A DNA stretch of 64,000 bases, taken from NCBI RefSeq assembly GCF_025024155.1, contig NW_026251711.1, forward strand, positions 558,001 through 622,000. Direction: 5' to 3'. Each line of letters opens with the position of its first letter. The stretch's first letter is position 1. This stretch comes from Gamsiella multidivaricata (Eukaryota; Mortierellomycota; Mortierellomycetes; Mortierellales; Mortierellaceae). The notes beneath the pieces are model-generated. The model was not told where the DNA came from. It did not search any database and saw only the letters and a program-made list of their open reading frames with translations. The translations under genes and the position numbers were made by a program. Positions 26,056 through 38,245 of the stretch are shown piece after piece.

Positions 26056-27591
26056 ATGACGACTGTGGAGAAAATCAAGGAGATCGAGGCCGAAATGGCC
26101 CGCACTCAGAAGAACAAGGTGTGCATTCTTCAGGAGAGCAACATGACCGACATCACACAGCAAAAGACAGCTCACTCACACGACCTACCATCAATATCGA
26201 CTTTCTTTCCTCTGATGGATATAGGCCACCTCTCAACATCTGGGTCAGCTTAAAGCCAAGTTGGCCAAGCTGAGGCGTGAGCTCTTGACGCCGACCTCTT
26301 CTGGCGGCGGCGGTCCTGGTTGTAAGTCGCAACATCATGTATAGCGTATTTGGTCTCTGTCCATGGTACCCTGCTTGTCTTTATTTTCCGTGATATTGAT
26401 CTGTCCCTGCATTCAAATCGTTGTTCAATCTTTCAAGTGGGATTCGATGTCGCGAAGACAGGAGTAGGACGCATTGGGTTCGTGGGATTCCCATCAGTCG
26501 GCAAGTCGACATTAATGTCCAAGTTGACTGGAACACACTCTGAGGTCGCCGCCTACGAGTTCACAACGCTGACAACAGTGCCCGGTGTCGTCCAGTATAA
26601 CGGAGCTAAGTTGCAGATTCTGGATCTTCCAGGAATTATCGAGGGAGCCAAGGACGGAAAGGGTCGTGGTACGTTTTTGATTCATCAAGATCAAGGAATC
26701 GCCAGTTGTTATCCTGGAGGCGACTACAAAGCACGAAATATCTCGCTGAGCCATTTTTTTGTTGTTTCTGATGGTGGTTTTCTCTAGGTCGTCAGGTTAT
26801 TGCTGTCGCCCGTACATGTTCACTCATTTTCTTGGTGCTGGACGTGCTCAAACCCCTGGGCGACAAGCGCATTATCGAAAAGGAATTGGAGGGCTTCGGT
26901 ATCCGACTAAACCAGAAGCCACCCAACATCTACTTCAAGAAGAAGGAGAAGGGTGGTATCAGCATGACGAACACGGTTCCGCTGACGCATCTGGATTTGG
27001 ACGAGGTCAAGGCAGTGTTGAGCGAATACAAGATTCACAACGCCGACATTTCGTTCAAGTGCGATGCGACAGTCGACGAACTTATTGATGTGATCGAGGG
27101 TAACCGAGTGTACGTTCCCTGTCTGTATGTACTGAACAAGATCGATCAGATCTCGATCGAGGAGCTGGATCTGGTCAGTAAGATCCCGCACGCCGTCCCG
27201 ATCTGTGCGCATCATGAATGGAACTTTGACGAGTTGTTGGCCAAGGCATGGGAGTACCTGGATCTGGCCCGTATTTACACAAAGCCCAAGGGACAACTGC
27301 CAGACTATTCGCAGCCGGTTGTCTTGCGGCGCGAGACGGCATCGATCGAGACGTTCTGTAACACCATTCACAAGGCCATTCTGCGCGAGTTTAAATAGTA
27401 AGTTGTTGTTGTTACCTTTACTGGGATTCTGTCACATTCAACATCCGTTCTAACCGGTGTTCCCTCAATTACTCTTATTTCTTTACAGTGCTCTGGTCTG
27501 GGGATCATCAGCGAAGCATAACCCACAAAAGGTCGGCAAGGAGCATATCCTGGCCGATGAGGATGTCGTCCAGATCATCAAGAAGGTCTAA
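26056..27591 (+). CDS. RBG1: Developmentally regulated GTP-binding protein 1 (DRG1/Rbg1)
   Basis: OBG-like cytosolic GTPase that binds Tma46/DFRP1 and associates with translating ribosomes to relieve stalling. Five exons: 26056-26118, 26225-26321, 26438-26668, 26788-27397, 27489-27591, giving 367 aa, the length typical of the family. Residues 70-78 are the P-loop GFPSVGKST; then DLPGIIEGA (G3) and NKID (G4); the C-terminal TGS domain ends [20 protein letters not shown]. The N-terminal helix [21 protein letters not shown] is canonical. Exon phases join cleanly and the gene is intact. Confidence 0.97.
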
Positions 27592-28042
27592 AAATATGTA
27601 GATAATCAGGATGCGAAGTTCGATTCTAGACGAGCTATGTCCCTAGGAGGAGGAAGAGGAGGAGGAGGAGAGGAAGAAAAGAGGAGTAGAAGGAAGCGAT
27701 AATATAAGTCGGCAGTTGTTTATCATTCAATAGATAGCTGTAAAACGTAAAGCAATGCTTCAGTCTGACCGCGTTGTGGAAGTGCCTTGGCTCTGAAATT
27801 CAAAGTGACGTTGCAATTGGCCGTTGGAGGAAACGGTCTTCCACGCTCACCGCTGCCTTGGTTGGACCTGAGAGACCAGAGGACAAAAGCATCATCATCC
27901 TTTTCTCTGCTCGTTTCGTTCATCCTCACAAGGTCAGGAAGCAACAAGTACGCCGACAGGACAGGACAGATACATCCCCTCGACGCAACCACCACCACCA
28001 TCTTTCCTTCGCAACACACACAGCTGACACATAAAGACCACG
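27592..28042. other. Intergenic RBG1-OST1
   Basis: A GGA-rich run (about 27645-27680) in the RBG1 3' flank, then promoter sequence of OST1. No other gene seen. Confidence 0.5.
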
Positions 28043-29952
28043 ATGCGCTTCTTCTCTAGCCAGGCCCTGGTGGCCCTGATGGCTTCCCTTCTCGTGTCAT
28101 CTGTCGCAACAGCACAACCAGATGATGAATTTTCTGGTCCAAAGCCAATTGTACCCCAGGTTCTCGTGATCACCAACTTGCTCCGTACTCTGGATCTGTC
28201 TAGACCCATGATTCGGGAGATCACCTCGGCAGCCCTTCAGAACGTCGCAGAGGAGAACGTGACCGAATACTACTTCCCTGTCGATCAGGGCTACTCCGAT
28301 AGCCTCGCCTTCATCACCGCCGAAAACAGAAAGACCAAGGAGAATCTTGAGGTCACCAAGGACCCAGAGTACTTTGACGCGTACGTGCCTTTGTGTTGTG
28401 CATCATGGATTGGATTGGGATCAGTTGAGACGCGTTTCGGTTTCGCGTTGTGTCATATTCATTCTTAGTCTTCAGCCAGCTAATCATCGGTGCTATCCAT
28501 TGTTGTCTATCTAGCGATTTCCAATATTACAAGATTAAGCTATCGGAGCCATTGCCCCCGGGCGAAAAGGTGCAGGTTACTGTTAAGACATCACTTACAG
28601 GTCTCATTCGCCCTTATCCCGTGGCCGTTGGACAGGCCGAGCGCCAGCAGTTCATTTACTTTGGAAACCCATTCGCGCTGACCGCATACCCAGCTACCAA
28701 ACAAAAGACCACTGTTATGTAAGCCCTTGATCCCCAAGCTGTCCTTTTCCCTGTGGATGCGTGCGGCTGTATGGCTTCTGCAGGATTAATTAACCGATAT
28801 GCCTATTATTATTTCTGATCGGCGACGAATATGGGAACATACACAGTACCTCCAACAACGTCTTGGAGGTTCATGAGCACCCAGAGGAGTCCCAGCCGTT
28901 GATCAAGAACAACCAGGTCATCCTTGGACCCTACAATGATGTCAGGCCATTGGAGCACGGTATCTTTGAGATCCAGTACCAGTTGCAGGGCCCAGTTCCG
29001 CACGTCCGTCATCTGCGTCGCGATATTGAGATCTCTCAGTGGGGTAACAACCTTGCAGTCGAGGAGCACTACAATTTTGTCAACAAGGGAGCCAAGTATG
29101 CTGCTGTTTTATATCTGTCCTGCCTATTCCGATAATCCATTTCAATCCACTTGTCGAGGAATGAACGTGATTTCGTCGGACTTACCTTCCCATCTTTTCT
29201 TCGCACTAGTCTGAAGGGTCATTTCAGCAGATTGGATATGCAGCGCAACCCCATTGGTATGCGTGAGGGCAACGGTATCTTGCTGATCCCAACGCAGCTT
29301 CCCAAGCTCGCTCGTGACATCTACTACCGTGATGAGATCGGAAACATTTCGACCTCAACTTTGGCAGAGCAGCCCGATTTCATCCTGTTCACTCTCCAGC
29401 CCCGCTTCCCGATCTTTGGAGGCTGGAACACGACCTGGTATACCGGCTACAATGTTCCTCTGGATGGATTCCTGCGCCGTGTCCCCGGCACGAGCAAGTA
29501 TATCCTTAAGGTCCCAGTCTTTGTGGCGTTAAGAGAGACCAGCTACGATGACGTTGAGATCCGAATTGTTCTCCCAGAAGGAGCCAAGTATGTTACTTTT
29601 TCCGTCCATATGTTTTGAACTTGAATGGCTTGGGTTGGTCTGCTAATCACTGTCGTATCGTATTCTTTCCGATAGGAACGTGAATGTGCAGTTGCCATTT
29701 GAGGTTGATGAGGTTGAGCACTCGAACACCAAGACCTACATGGACAGCGCTGGACGTTACACTGTCACTATTCGCGCCACGAATCTGATTGAGGAGCACA
29801 CGCAGGAGATGTTGATCGAGTACGAGTTCTCGGCCGTGTCTTATCTCACGAAGCCCCTTTCTGCCGCGGCCATGTTGATGGCAATCTTTGCGTCATCGAT
29901 GCTGTTCTCCAGAATGGATTTTAAGATTGGAGGATCGCTCGTGACGAAGTAG
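28043..29952 (+). CDS. OST1: Oligosaccharyltransferase subunit Ost1/ribophorin I
   Basis: Non-catalytic subunit of the ER oligosaccharyltransferase that transfers the glycan to Asn-X-Ser/Thr of nascent proteins. Five exons: 28043-28380, 28515-28718, 28847-29095, 29210-29587, 29676-29952, giving 481 aa, close to yeast Ost1 (476). Signal peptide at residues 1-24 (hydrophobic core LVALMASLLV, cleavage near ATAQ). The luminal ribophorin I domain follows, with YTGYNVPL, KYILKVPVF and FNLP-type strands, then a single C-terminal membrane segment (SAAAMLMAIFASSMLF) and short tail FKIGGSLVTK. Putative N-glycosylation sites are NVT and NTT. Intact. Confidence 0.96.
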
Positions 29953-30322
29953 ACTGCAAGCGAGGGGTGGAGGAGGGAGTAAAATATGGCCGGTCCACAG
30001 GCACAGGAAAAAGAGAAAAGAAAACAGCAGGCTCTTTGAAAGAACATGATCGGCTTTTTGATAGGTGTGCCTGATCTGGAATAAAAGCGTAGAAAGAGAA
30101 AAAAAAAAAAAACTAGTCTAGCACGAAGAGCAGGATAATGAATGAATGAATCAATCAATCAAATCAATCAATCCAGTTTTTTTACTGTACAACGAGTGAA
30201 CCCTTTTTATCAAAGGTCCACTCTTTTTTGTGTGTTTTTATTCAATGTGTTATACTAGTGATTGTTGTGTGCATGATGAAGGAAAACGAGAATAAAAAGT
30301 AATAATATGCAATGGTTGATGT
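29953..30322. other. Tail-to-tail 3' flanks of OST1 and LYS20
   Basis: AT-rich with AATCAATCAATC iterations (about 30146-30172); no gene. Confidence 0.5.
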
Positions 30323-31909
30323 TTAGTTGGCCGCTACCTCAACCGTCTCTGGGACGGCCAAGAGCTGCTCGATAGCCGAGTGATCCCCTGCGACCTTGTG
30401 GGCATGGTAACTCCTGAGCAAGATATCAACATCCTCCATGCTCTGGTTCTTGATATCAGCCAGCTTCTTGATCTTGCTTGTGATGGCCTTGAGTTCATCA
30501 TCAGACAATCCCAGACCCAATTGGTCTGCACGGTTCTTGACGGCGTTCCAGCCGGTAAGACGATGACCGATCGAGACATAGCGGGTCATGCCAAAGACCT
30601 CGGGCTTGAGGATCTCATAGGTTGCAGGGTTGTTGAGGATGGCCTTGGCGTGGATGCCAGCCTTGTGGGTGAAGGCGCAGTAGCCGGTGATGCAATTGTT
30701 GAAGGGGACCTGGATCTCGACAGCGTCGGCAATCAAGTTCTCAAGGTCACGGAGCTGGTGCAGCTTGTACTTCGAGGCGACGTAATTGGGGTCGACAGTG
30801 AACATGCGGGCGATCAAGTTACCGATCGGGGTGATGCCGTTGCGCTCACCGATGCCGAGGACTGAGGTGTCGATGTGAGTGGCTCCGGCCTCCAGGGCAG
30901 CATATGCGTTGGCGGTGGCACATCCGGTATCTATGGAACCATTTGAGGAAAAAAAAAAAAGGGCGAAGTGATTAGAAGGCAGTCCGGACGATGGTGCGTA
31001 TTGGTGCACGCCTTTTTTAGAGTTATGTAAAATATGATAGGATGTGACTCTTTTTTTGTAGCGATTGTCTGTTCGATGGATCTGGATGGATAATGATCTA
31101 GGGGCGATGTACAAGAAATCAAGAGAAAGACGCTTACCATTGTGGAAATGGCACTCAATGTCGGTGGTGGGCTTCAAGACGGAGCGGAGGGTCTTGACAA
31201 GATCGTAGACCTGGCGAGGGTTGGCGCAGCCGACGGTATCTGCAATGCCAACACGGTTGACACCGAGCTGATCAACGGCCTTGTAGAGGTTCAAGAGATC
31301 GACGAGATCCGAGCGGAAAGAATCCTCGGACGAGAAGCGGACTTCGAGACCCTTGGACTTGACATAGTTGATAACCTCGGTCGCATCCTTGATGATGCGC
31401 TCCATATCTTTGCCATGGCTGAACTCGCGGAGGTAGGAACTAGTTATTGTAGGAACAGAAAAAATAGTTTGTCAGTAAGACTTCCTTCTTGTGATTTGCA
31501 GTGTATCAAGTGCATGTCTGCTTCTACGATTTGCTTACCTGGTACCGATAACGACATCGAGTCCATCGACTCCGGTCTCGCAGGCAATCCGGGCATCGTC
31601 CATATGGCAGCGGACATGGGTAAGGATCTTGGCCTTGAGGCCGAGGTTGGCGATGGCAATGCAGTCGAGACGAGATTGTTCCGATGCAGCGGGCGAAGTG
31701 AGTTCGATGTACTCAACTCCGAAGTCGTCCAGAGCCTTGGCAATCTCGATCTTCTTGGCGGTGTCGAAGAAGGCGTTGGCGAACTGCTCGCCCTCACGAA
31801 GGGTTGATTCGATGATGGACCAATTTGTCAGACGCGAGAGCGAGTCTGTGTACTTGGGGGCATATGGGCTGGCGGAGACGTTAGCGATTGGGCTGGCGTG
31901 TGGTGGCAT
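30323..31909 (-). CDS. LYS20: Homocitrate synthase (alpha-aminoadipate lysine pathway)
   Basis: Catalyses acetyl-CoA plus 2-oxoglutarate to homocitrate, first step of fungal lysine synthesis, and is normally feedback-inhibited by lysine. Three exons on the minus strand: 31909-31539, 31439-31138, 30930-30323, giving 426 aa. The DRE-TIM signature STLREGEQF lies at residues 35-43. [22 protein letters not shown] (metal-binding HxH-type region after splicing) and GERNGITP follow, then the C-terminal lid region [10 protein letters not shown]. Length matches yeast Lys20 (428). The second intron has a sense-strand T tract before its acceptor. Intact. Confidence 0.96.
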
Positions 31910-32645
31910 TGTTGGTTATTATTGTGCGGTTGAAAGAGAGAGGGTTGGAGTAGAGGTATATCTGCCCTGGTTACTTTATATATGAACTGATATAACAGTG
32001 GGCCGCTGAAGGTGACTGGATAGGAGGAGGGGAATATGGAGTGAGGAAGGAAGGAAGAAAAAGAAAGGAGATGGGGGATCGTTTTATACTAGTGAGGGCC
32101 GGTGTGCGTGGAGTGCATCACTGTGTATGCGCTCTGTATGTGTGTATGTGGATGCATACAAAGGAGGGAGTCTCTTCGCCTGTAAGAGATGGCTGATAGA
32201 TACGATAGAGATAATAAAAATAAGTGTCTTTCCTATGCTGCAGCGTGTGGATCGTGAAAAATAAATGAAATTCGCCCAATATCCATTCTGCGCCTATGGA
32301 GGGAGGGGAAAGAAAACGGCCGACCCATATGATGATGATCGATTATTTGGGTTCAGATGAGCATCTAGATCGCAGATAACTCTCTGACAATCATCTTCCG
32401 CCCTTATGACATTCGACATTCTCGGCTGGCCCCCCTCTTTTCTTTTCTTTTCTTTTTGCGTTAAGGTTGTCCTTCTCCGCCTTCTTTCTTCTTTTTCATA
32501 CGTATAGGTACATCGGTACACAGGTACATGGACACACACGGGCATGCCAGACCCATACACCCTCAGACTAAAAGGGATCTGCAAACAAACACTGGGAGAT
32601 GTGATAAAGAGAAACAGCAATTGAATCCCTCCCATCTTCGTCAAG

Positions 32646-32788
32646 TATAAAAAGCCCACGCCTCTCCACACCCCCAGCATTCCCTCCACCACCAACTGAT
32701 ACATCGCCACTCACACATCGTCCTCACCGGAGTGTGCCCTTTGTATGGATCGGTGATTTGTTGCTGCCCTCGGACCATTTGTCCGAGG
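32646..32788 (+). promoter_or_regulatory. TATA-like box with downstream hairpin, no associated ORF
   Basis: TATAAAA at 32646-32652 is followed by a C/A-rich leader-like stretch resembling 5' UTRs in this genome. At 32768-32788 there is a perfect 8-bp stem CCTCGGAC/GTCCGAGG with a 5-nt loop. No reading frame of note starts here, so a non-coding transcript or an orphaned promoter is possible. Confidence 0.3.
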
Positions 32789-33259
32789 CGAATTACCACT
32801 AAACTACTGTCGTTTTGCGGCAGAATAAAGAAAGTACGCAGGAGAGAACGAGCTCTCTTTGCTATTGCTGTAGTGTCGCTGTCTGCATTCCTTGAGGGTT
32901 GCTACTCTCACGCATTTTAGACTATGGCATAGATCACCGCCTTTTGATCGGCCCTTCCCCGCACGTACAGAATTACAACCAGTCACCTATCGATCTATCT
33001 GAGCCCTGATTGGACGAGACCACTACCTCGCTTTCTATGATGCACCGAACGCGTATCCTACGCAGACCATGGGCGGTAGGATCGACCAGTTTTCATCTCA
33101 ACACGTCTTAGGGCGCATCTGCATCGCCATGTTTGTCTCCCTTGAGGAAGGACAAGGCAGCCTTTCTTTTTATCTTTTGATGTTTGTGCCGTCTCTCCAC
33201 ACGACATCCCTACATAGAAAATATAGAATCCAATGCATTGAGCTGGTTCCTTATGCGCA

Positions 33260-33290
33260 AGCGACCTGCGACCTGCGACCTGCGACCTGT
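33260..33290. repeat. Heptanucleotide repeat (GCGACCT)n
   Basis: About four perfect units. Confidence 0.75.
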
Positions 33291-34323
33291 ATACCAATAA
33301 TGCCGAATGTTCCATTTTCTCAGGAGTCTGTGACGAGACTGGGCTGAACACCAAAAGAAAAACGCTCACTTTTTTTTCGTCCAGCCCACGTTCCTCAAAC
33401 GCGCATGCTGATATGGTGGCAAATTTTACATTTTTTTTTCTGACCACAAATCGCTGAACAACTCACCATACACACGCACACAAACACGCCACAGCAGCCC
33501 CAAGTAGGCAGAATGATGACATCTTGCACAAGTAAAGTATGGGGAAGAAAGTAAGGAAAGCGGATCAAATGATGCGAATCGCACATCCAAGGCGAGAGTG
33601 CATAGTCTAGTTGATCTTGTTAGATGTTGTTCTGGATGTTGGGTCCACAAAGACCGTGCAATTCACATAGTCATAGAGGACAAGGAACTTATTGGCTTGG
33701 CTTTGTCTGTTGAAGGAAGAGGAGAAGAACGAGAGGGTCGAGAAGAGGCAGTGCCTTTTCTTCCTTGTTTCACTACGGGGGAGAGAGGTAGGGGCAAAAC
33801 CATGGGCAGGCAAGGACAGCAACGAGCGCTGCAAGTGCGGGAGGAGGGGATCATGTGTGTGAGGCGAGCTTGAACATGGGTGTATATAAGTAAAGTGTGT
33901 GATGAAGGATGGTCAGCCCGCAAGGGTCAGACTAAGTAGATCATGAGGACTCACTTGCTCATGTCCTTTATGCGCAACAGCGGATAACGACCTGAGTGAG
34001 TGGCGCCGTGCCTCATCGAGCCCATACTCGTTGTCTTCAGCTCGTTTCTCTCCTTCTTTCTTCTCCGGCAGCGCAGGGTGTGCGAAGGACACATAAAAGA
34101 GGCCCCCCCCCCCCCCTGCCTGGTCTCTTTCATTTCTTTCTTTCTTCTTTTCTTCCTTCCACTCCGCTTCTCTGTTCCTCCACTCTGGCCTTCTTCCTCC
34201 TCCGCTGGGCGTCATTGCATCGCATCGATCCTTCTTCTTCATCCCATCCCATTGCCGACTCCATCTCAACCTTGGTCTCAAGATCCACACAGTCACATCA
34301 AAACCTAGAAACGAACCTTGTGC

Positions 34324-34328
<5 letters not shown>

Positions 34329-34364
<36 letters not shown>
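34329..34364. repeat. 36-nt poly(T) tract in the 5' leader of the SPX gene
   Basis: Uninterrupted T run ending 12 nt before the ATG at 34377. The following GATACAG could serve as a 3' splice site, so the tract may lie in a leader intron. Confidence 0.7.
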
Positions 34365-34365
<1 letters not shown>

Positions 34366-34376
34366 GTTGATACAGC

Positions 34377-37216
34377 ATGAAGTTTGCAAAACAGCTCGGG
34401 CTCCGGAGTATCCCCAGCTGGGCTCCTTACTACTTGGACTATAAGTCTCTGAAGCATTACATCAAGACCTCGTTCAAAAGTCTTGCTGGTATGTTTAAGT
34501 TTTTCATCCATAGACGAAGTGCTTTGCAGCAATGTGAACCTCATAAAAGGCTCCAATTGAAAACTAAACAACTAACCAAGTCATTGAATCATATCCTTGG
34601 TCGATTTAGGGCCATTAGAGCCACTCGAGAGCGTGGATCAAGAAGATCAGGAGCAGCTATCCAAGGGCGAGACGGATCAGAATGTTGAGCACGAGATCAC
34701 GATCAGCAACCCTCCCGGAAGCGCAAATGCCGCCATGGATGCCGACAAGGTCATTCCTGCCGCTGGAGATCAGGAGACAACCTTGATAACTACCACTACC
34801 AATAAGGAGGACGAAGACGGGCAGAAGAATGGAGTGGCCGGCGCCGAGGACGCAACTAAGGAGGCCAGAGTCATTGTCATTGTGGAGGGATTCAAGGCGC
34901 TGCTGTGGGCAGAGCTGGAAAAAGTCAATGCGCGGTACGAAGCTCAGGAGCGCGTTGCGAGTGTCAACTTGGAGCGACTGCACGCCAGCGTAAGTTCAAG
35001 TATCCTCATGTCGAGTGCTTCAGTGAAAAAGCGGTGCTAACAGATCGTTTCTACACATCCAATTTTGGATCGATTAACCCTGCATAGTGGCGAGCAAACT
35101 TTAGTCCCGCTGAGCTGAAGCAATGGTAAGTCGGATCGTCAGCAACGTTCATGTGCACTCAGAAGTACAATAACCACTGACCAATACTCGGATTATGGCA
35201 TATGCCATTTTCCCTCCTTTTTCTCATCGTTGGTAATAGGCGAAGCGACCTTACAGTCTTGATCCTCAATCTGGAGTATCTTCTCGAGTTCAGCCAGACC
35301 AACATTACCGGGTTCAAAAAGATAATCAAAAAGTTTGACAAGCACTACAGCAGCTATCAGTCCTCGGGCCAGATCTCGTCTCCCGCTTCGTCATTCAACG
35401 CCACCGAGCAGGACAACGGCAACCAGGATGCAGAAAAAGCGATCACCTACCCTTTGGCGTCCTCGATCGAATCGGATAACCTTAACATGTTCAGCGCTCT
35501 TGGTATCCATGGGCGAAGTACGCCTACGATCTACTTGCCTCGCAATTATCCAGAGCCGGCCAAGAGCCTTCATCCCGACGCACCATTCATTCAACATGTG
35601 CACTCGCCCAACACTCATGCCAAGAGTGTATTCTACCACCATTATTATGGTGGAATCTCGGCTGTCAGTCTCGAGTTTTGGAAAATGGTGACAGAGCGAA
35701 CGTTTGCCAAGAGCGAGAAGGATGAACGCCTCCTGACAGAAGCCAGGATAGTAAGTTCTTACTTGAAGCACGGCAGGAGATCCTCAGCGCCGCTGCATGA
35801 CAGTCATTAATGATTATTTCAATCGTATACGTTACATAGCTCTGGAGAAAACGCACGCCTGTTGTGCCTGAACATGTCTCGCCACACCTCGATCTGAAGG
35901 ACTACCCCGTCTGGGACAATTTGGACCTAGGGTGCCTTCCTCCAGGGCGACTAACGCGTCTGTGGGTCGTACTTGCAGAGGATGCAATGAGCAGCCCTAT
36001 TAAAGTGCCCATCTTGGTTGCCAAGGGTGTTCGTCCTGGACCTGTCGTGGGCTTGGTGAGCTTAATAATTTTGGTTTTTGCATCCACTTGATTTCGTTGC
36101 TGGCATGTCCACTGTCTGCTGACTTGAGTTGTTTTTTTCTATCGCAGACTGCAGCATTGCACGGAAACGAGTTGAACGGCATTCCTTTGACGCACCGGCT
36201 TGTGCTCCAGGAGATCCAGTGCCAAGCATTGCATGGAATCGTAGTTGCTGTCCCTGTCGCCAATGTACCTGGATATCTGGCAGGGCAGCGTGGATTCAGC
36301 GATGGCACAGACCTGAACCGCTTGATGCCAGGGTAAGGTGATCGCGGCAGATACAAAGTCGTCCCTATAATATTGACACGAGCTGTACCAATGTTTATGT
36401 TCCAGTCTAATGTAGAGCAACTTATTGGTCCGGGGTTTATAGCAAAAAGAATGGATCGACATCACAGGTATACGCATATAACTTAATGACTAGGATCATT
36501 CGCCACTTTACACACTTGATCGACCTTCATACGGCATCCAAGGGTCGCGTGAATTCGCTTTATGTCCGCGCCAACATGCAGAACACGATCACGCGCCACA
36601 TGGCTCGACTTCAAAATCCGCAGATCATTGTCCACAACACCTCACCTGACGGGTCCCTGCGTGGAGCAGCGATGCAGGAGTACAATATCCCGGCTATCAC
36701 AGTCGAGATTGGAGACCCATCTCGGTTCCAGAAGCGGTTTGTCAAGAGTGCTATTCTGGGAGTCACCAACATTTTGAGCCATCTCAAGATGATTGAGGAC
36801 GAGCATGTGGTCCAGGACTATGAGCCTGTCGTGTGCGCTAAGAGTGTAAGCTGGCTGGCTGTCTTTTTTTTTTTTTTTTTTCATATCTTTGCTTATGCTG
36901 CTTGCTTCTCCATGATAGCAACCTTTCTGATTTGTACTTCAATTGACGACGCCCTTACTAGTACTGGATCTTCACCAGGGGTGGTGGAATTCTGAACGTG
37001 TTGCCGGATGTGAACACTTGGGTGCGCAAGGGCGAATTGATTGCAACGCTGCACAATATCTTTGGCGAGGAGGAGCACCGGTACTTTGCGCCCGAGGATG
37101 GCATTGTTGTGGGCAAGTCCGTGGACCCGGTCTGCCAGAGCGGTTGTCGCATCTTGCACCTCGGAGTTGTCAGCGATCGATTCCCGGAAGGCAGGATAGA
37201 CGACGGACACCAGTAA
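34377..37216 (+). CDS. SPX domain fused to succinylglutamate desuccinylase/aspartoacylase-type Zn hydrolase
   Basis: Eight exons: 34377-34488, 34610-34989, 35088-35125, 35240-35750, 35840-36055, 36148-36332, 36443-36845, 36962-37216, giving 699 aa. The N-terminal SPX domain (about 1-215) starts MKFAKQL and ends with the inositol-pyrophosphate-binding helix NITGFKKIIKKFDKH (Lys cluster 203-211). An acidic linker is inserted between its first helices. The C-terminal part (about 370-699) is an AstE/AspA-type M14-like zinc hydrolase: HGNELNG (H424, E427), DLNRLMPG, and IDLHTAS (H510) give the metal ligands; a beta-rich tail with PDVNTWVRKGE follows. SPX domains sense phosphate status; the hydrolase probably cleaves an N-acyl amino acid. 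Substrate is unknown. All exon phases join. Fusion is supported by the continuous spliced frame. Confidence 0.9.
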
Positions 37217-37929
37217 AAAAAAATGCCGTCTACATTTACATGGTCCTTCATGGTCCGTACGCTCATGTGGAATAACACCTTGGGAAAGCACGAGGGGCTT
37301 CATCGCTATTCCATAAACGCGATTACAACTTTTTATTTTACAATCTATCCATTCATACATATCGGTTTATTATAACAACGTTCATTTTGAAATGTCCAAT
37401 GAGCGGGCAGTTTCCCTTTGCCGTTTGTCCGACTTGGTCGTTTCCTTCAACTTGAACATCCCATTCACTGAATGGGCCTGAGATTGGCGAGGACAGGCGG
37501 ACAAGCTTGCCAAGCATAACAAGACGAGAAATATTTAGAGACGACAGTGTAGCGTATGAAGATGTCTACAACGCCGACCACAAGATGATTGTCCAGGAAA
37601 CACAAAAAAAGACAAGGACCCAACGTGTCAACGAGTCTCTGGATGAGTGAAGAAGCGTTGTCGTATCACTTATCGTACCGTCCTACTTCCTAGTCGCCAC
37701 ATTGCTTCTCGTCTTAGCATCCCTAATGCTGGCCATAGCATTCGGCATACCAGTAGGAGGCGCAGGGAGCAGGAGGATGTTGTAAGTAGGTGTGGTGTGG
37801 ATTGGAGCCGCATTGAAAAAGTAGGGAGCCGCTGTGGTGTATGAGGGAGGTACTGGAGCTCCACTACTGTTACAATATAGCACACTTGCAGAGGTCAATG
37901 CAATAAATAATTCTGAGCACCGAAGGAGG
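37217..37929. other. Intergenic with an unassigned minus-strand reading frame
   Basis: 37683-37964 (-) is open and encodes a Pro/Thr/Tyr-rich peptide ending in basic TRSNVATRK. It overlaps the start of the 28S fragment and has no recognised domain. I do not call it a gene. Confidence 0.3.
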
Positions 37930-38245
37930 GCGACGTTGCCTTCGATATCGGCTCTTCCTATCATACTATCATACTGAAGCTGAATTCAGTAAGCGTTGGA
38001 TTGTTCACCCACGAATAGGGAACGTTAGGTTTACCCTACTGATGAAATGCTGTTGCAATAGTAACTGGACTTAGTATGAGAGGAGCCGTTTATTCGGATA
38101 ACTGGTAATTGGGCCTGCCTGAGCAGGCAATGATCCAAAGCTATCATCCGTTGGATTATGGCTGAACGCCTCAAAGTCAGAATGATGCTGAGCGGCGAGA
38201 AAGGAACATTACTGTTAGAGATCGGTGGCAAATTGCACAATTCTC
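37930..38245 (+). pseudogene. 28S rRNA 3'-domain fragment, copy 1
   Basis: Matches the conserved 3' part of eukaryotic large-subunit rRNA in order: CTTCGATATCGGCTCTTCC, TCAGTAAGCGTTGGATTG, AATAGGGAACG, TACCCTACTGATGAAAT, GGACTTAGTATGAGAGG, CATCCGTTGGATTATGG, CTGAACGCCTCAAAGTCAG and, after a gap, GGCAAATTGCA. It has an 8-bp local duplication (TATCATAC) and lacks the expected segment containing GTTTAGACCG. No rDNA context surrounds it. It is a non-functional dispersed fragment. Confidence 0.85.

Larger units (their letters stand above)
31910..34376. other. 2.5-kb gene-poor region between LYS20 and the SPX gene
   Basis: Holds the LYS20 promoter, an isolated TATA-like box with an 8-bp hairpin downstream (32646-32788), a heptanucleotide array (33260-33290), a C run (about 34100-34117) and a 36-T tract directly upstream of the SPX-gene start. 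No protein gene or standard RNA gene could be supported. Confidence 0.5.

Noticed and set aside
30380..31807. Plus-strand reading frames antisense to LYS20
   Set aside because: Shadow frames of homocitrate synthase exons.
33598..33873. 91-codon plus-strand frame between LYS20 and the SPX gene
   Set aside because: Gly/Arg/Glu-rich composition from purine-rich sequence, no splice or domain support.
37930..38245. Functional rDNA unit
   Set aside because: Only the 3' domain of 28S is present, with deletions and many substitutions, and no 18S, 5.8S or spacers nearby.
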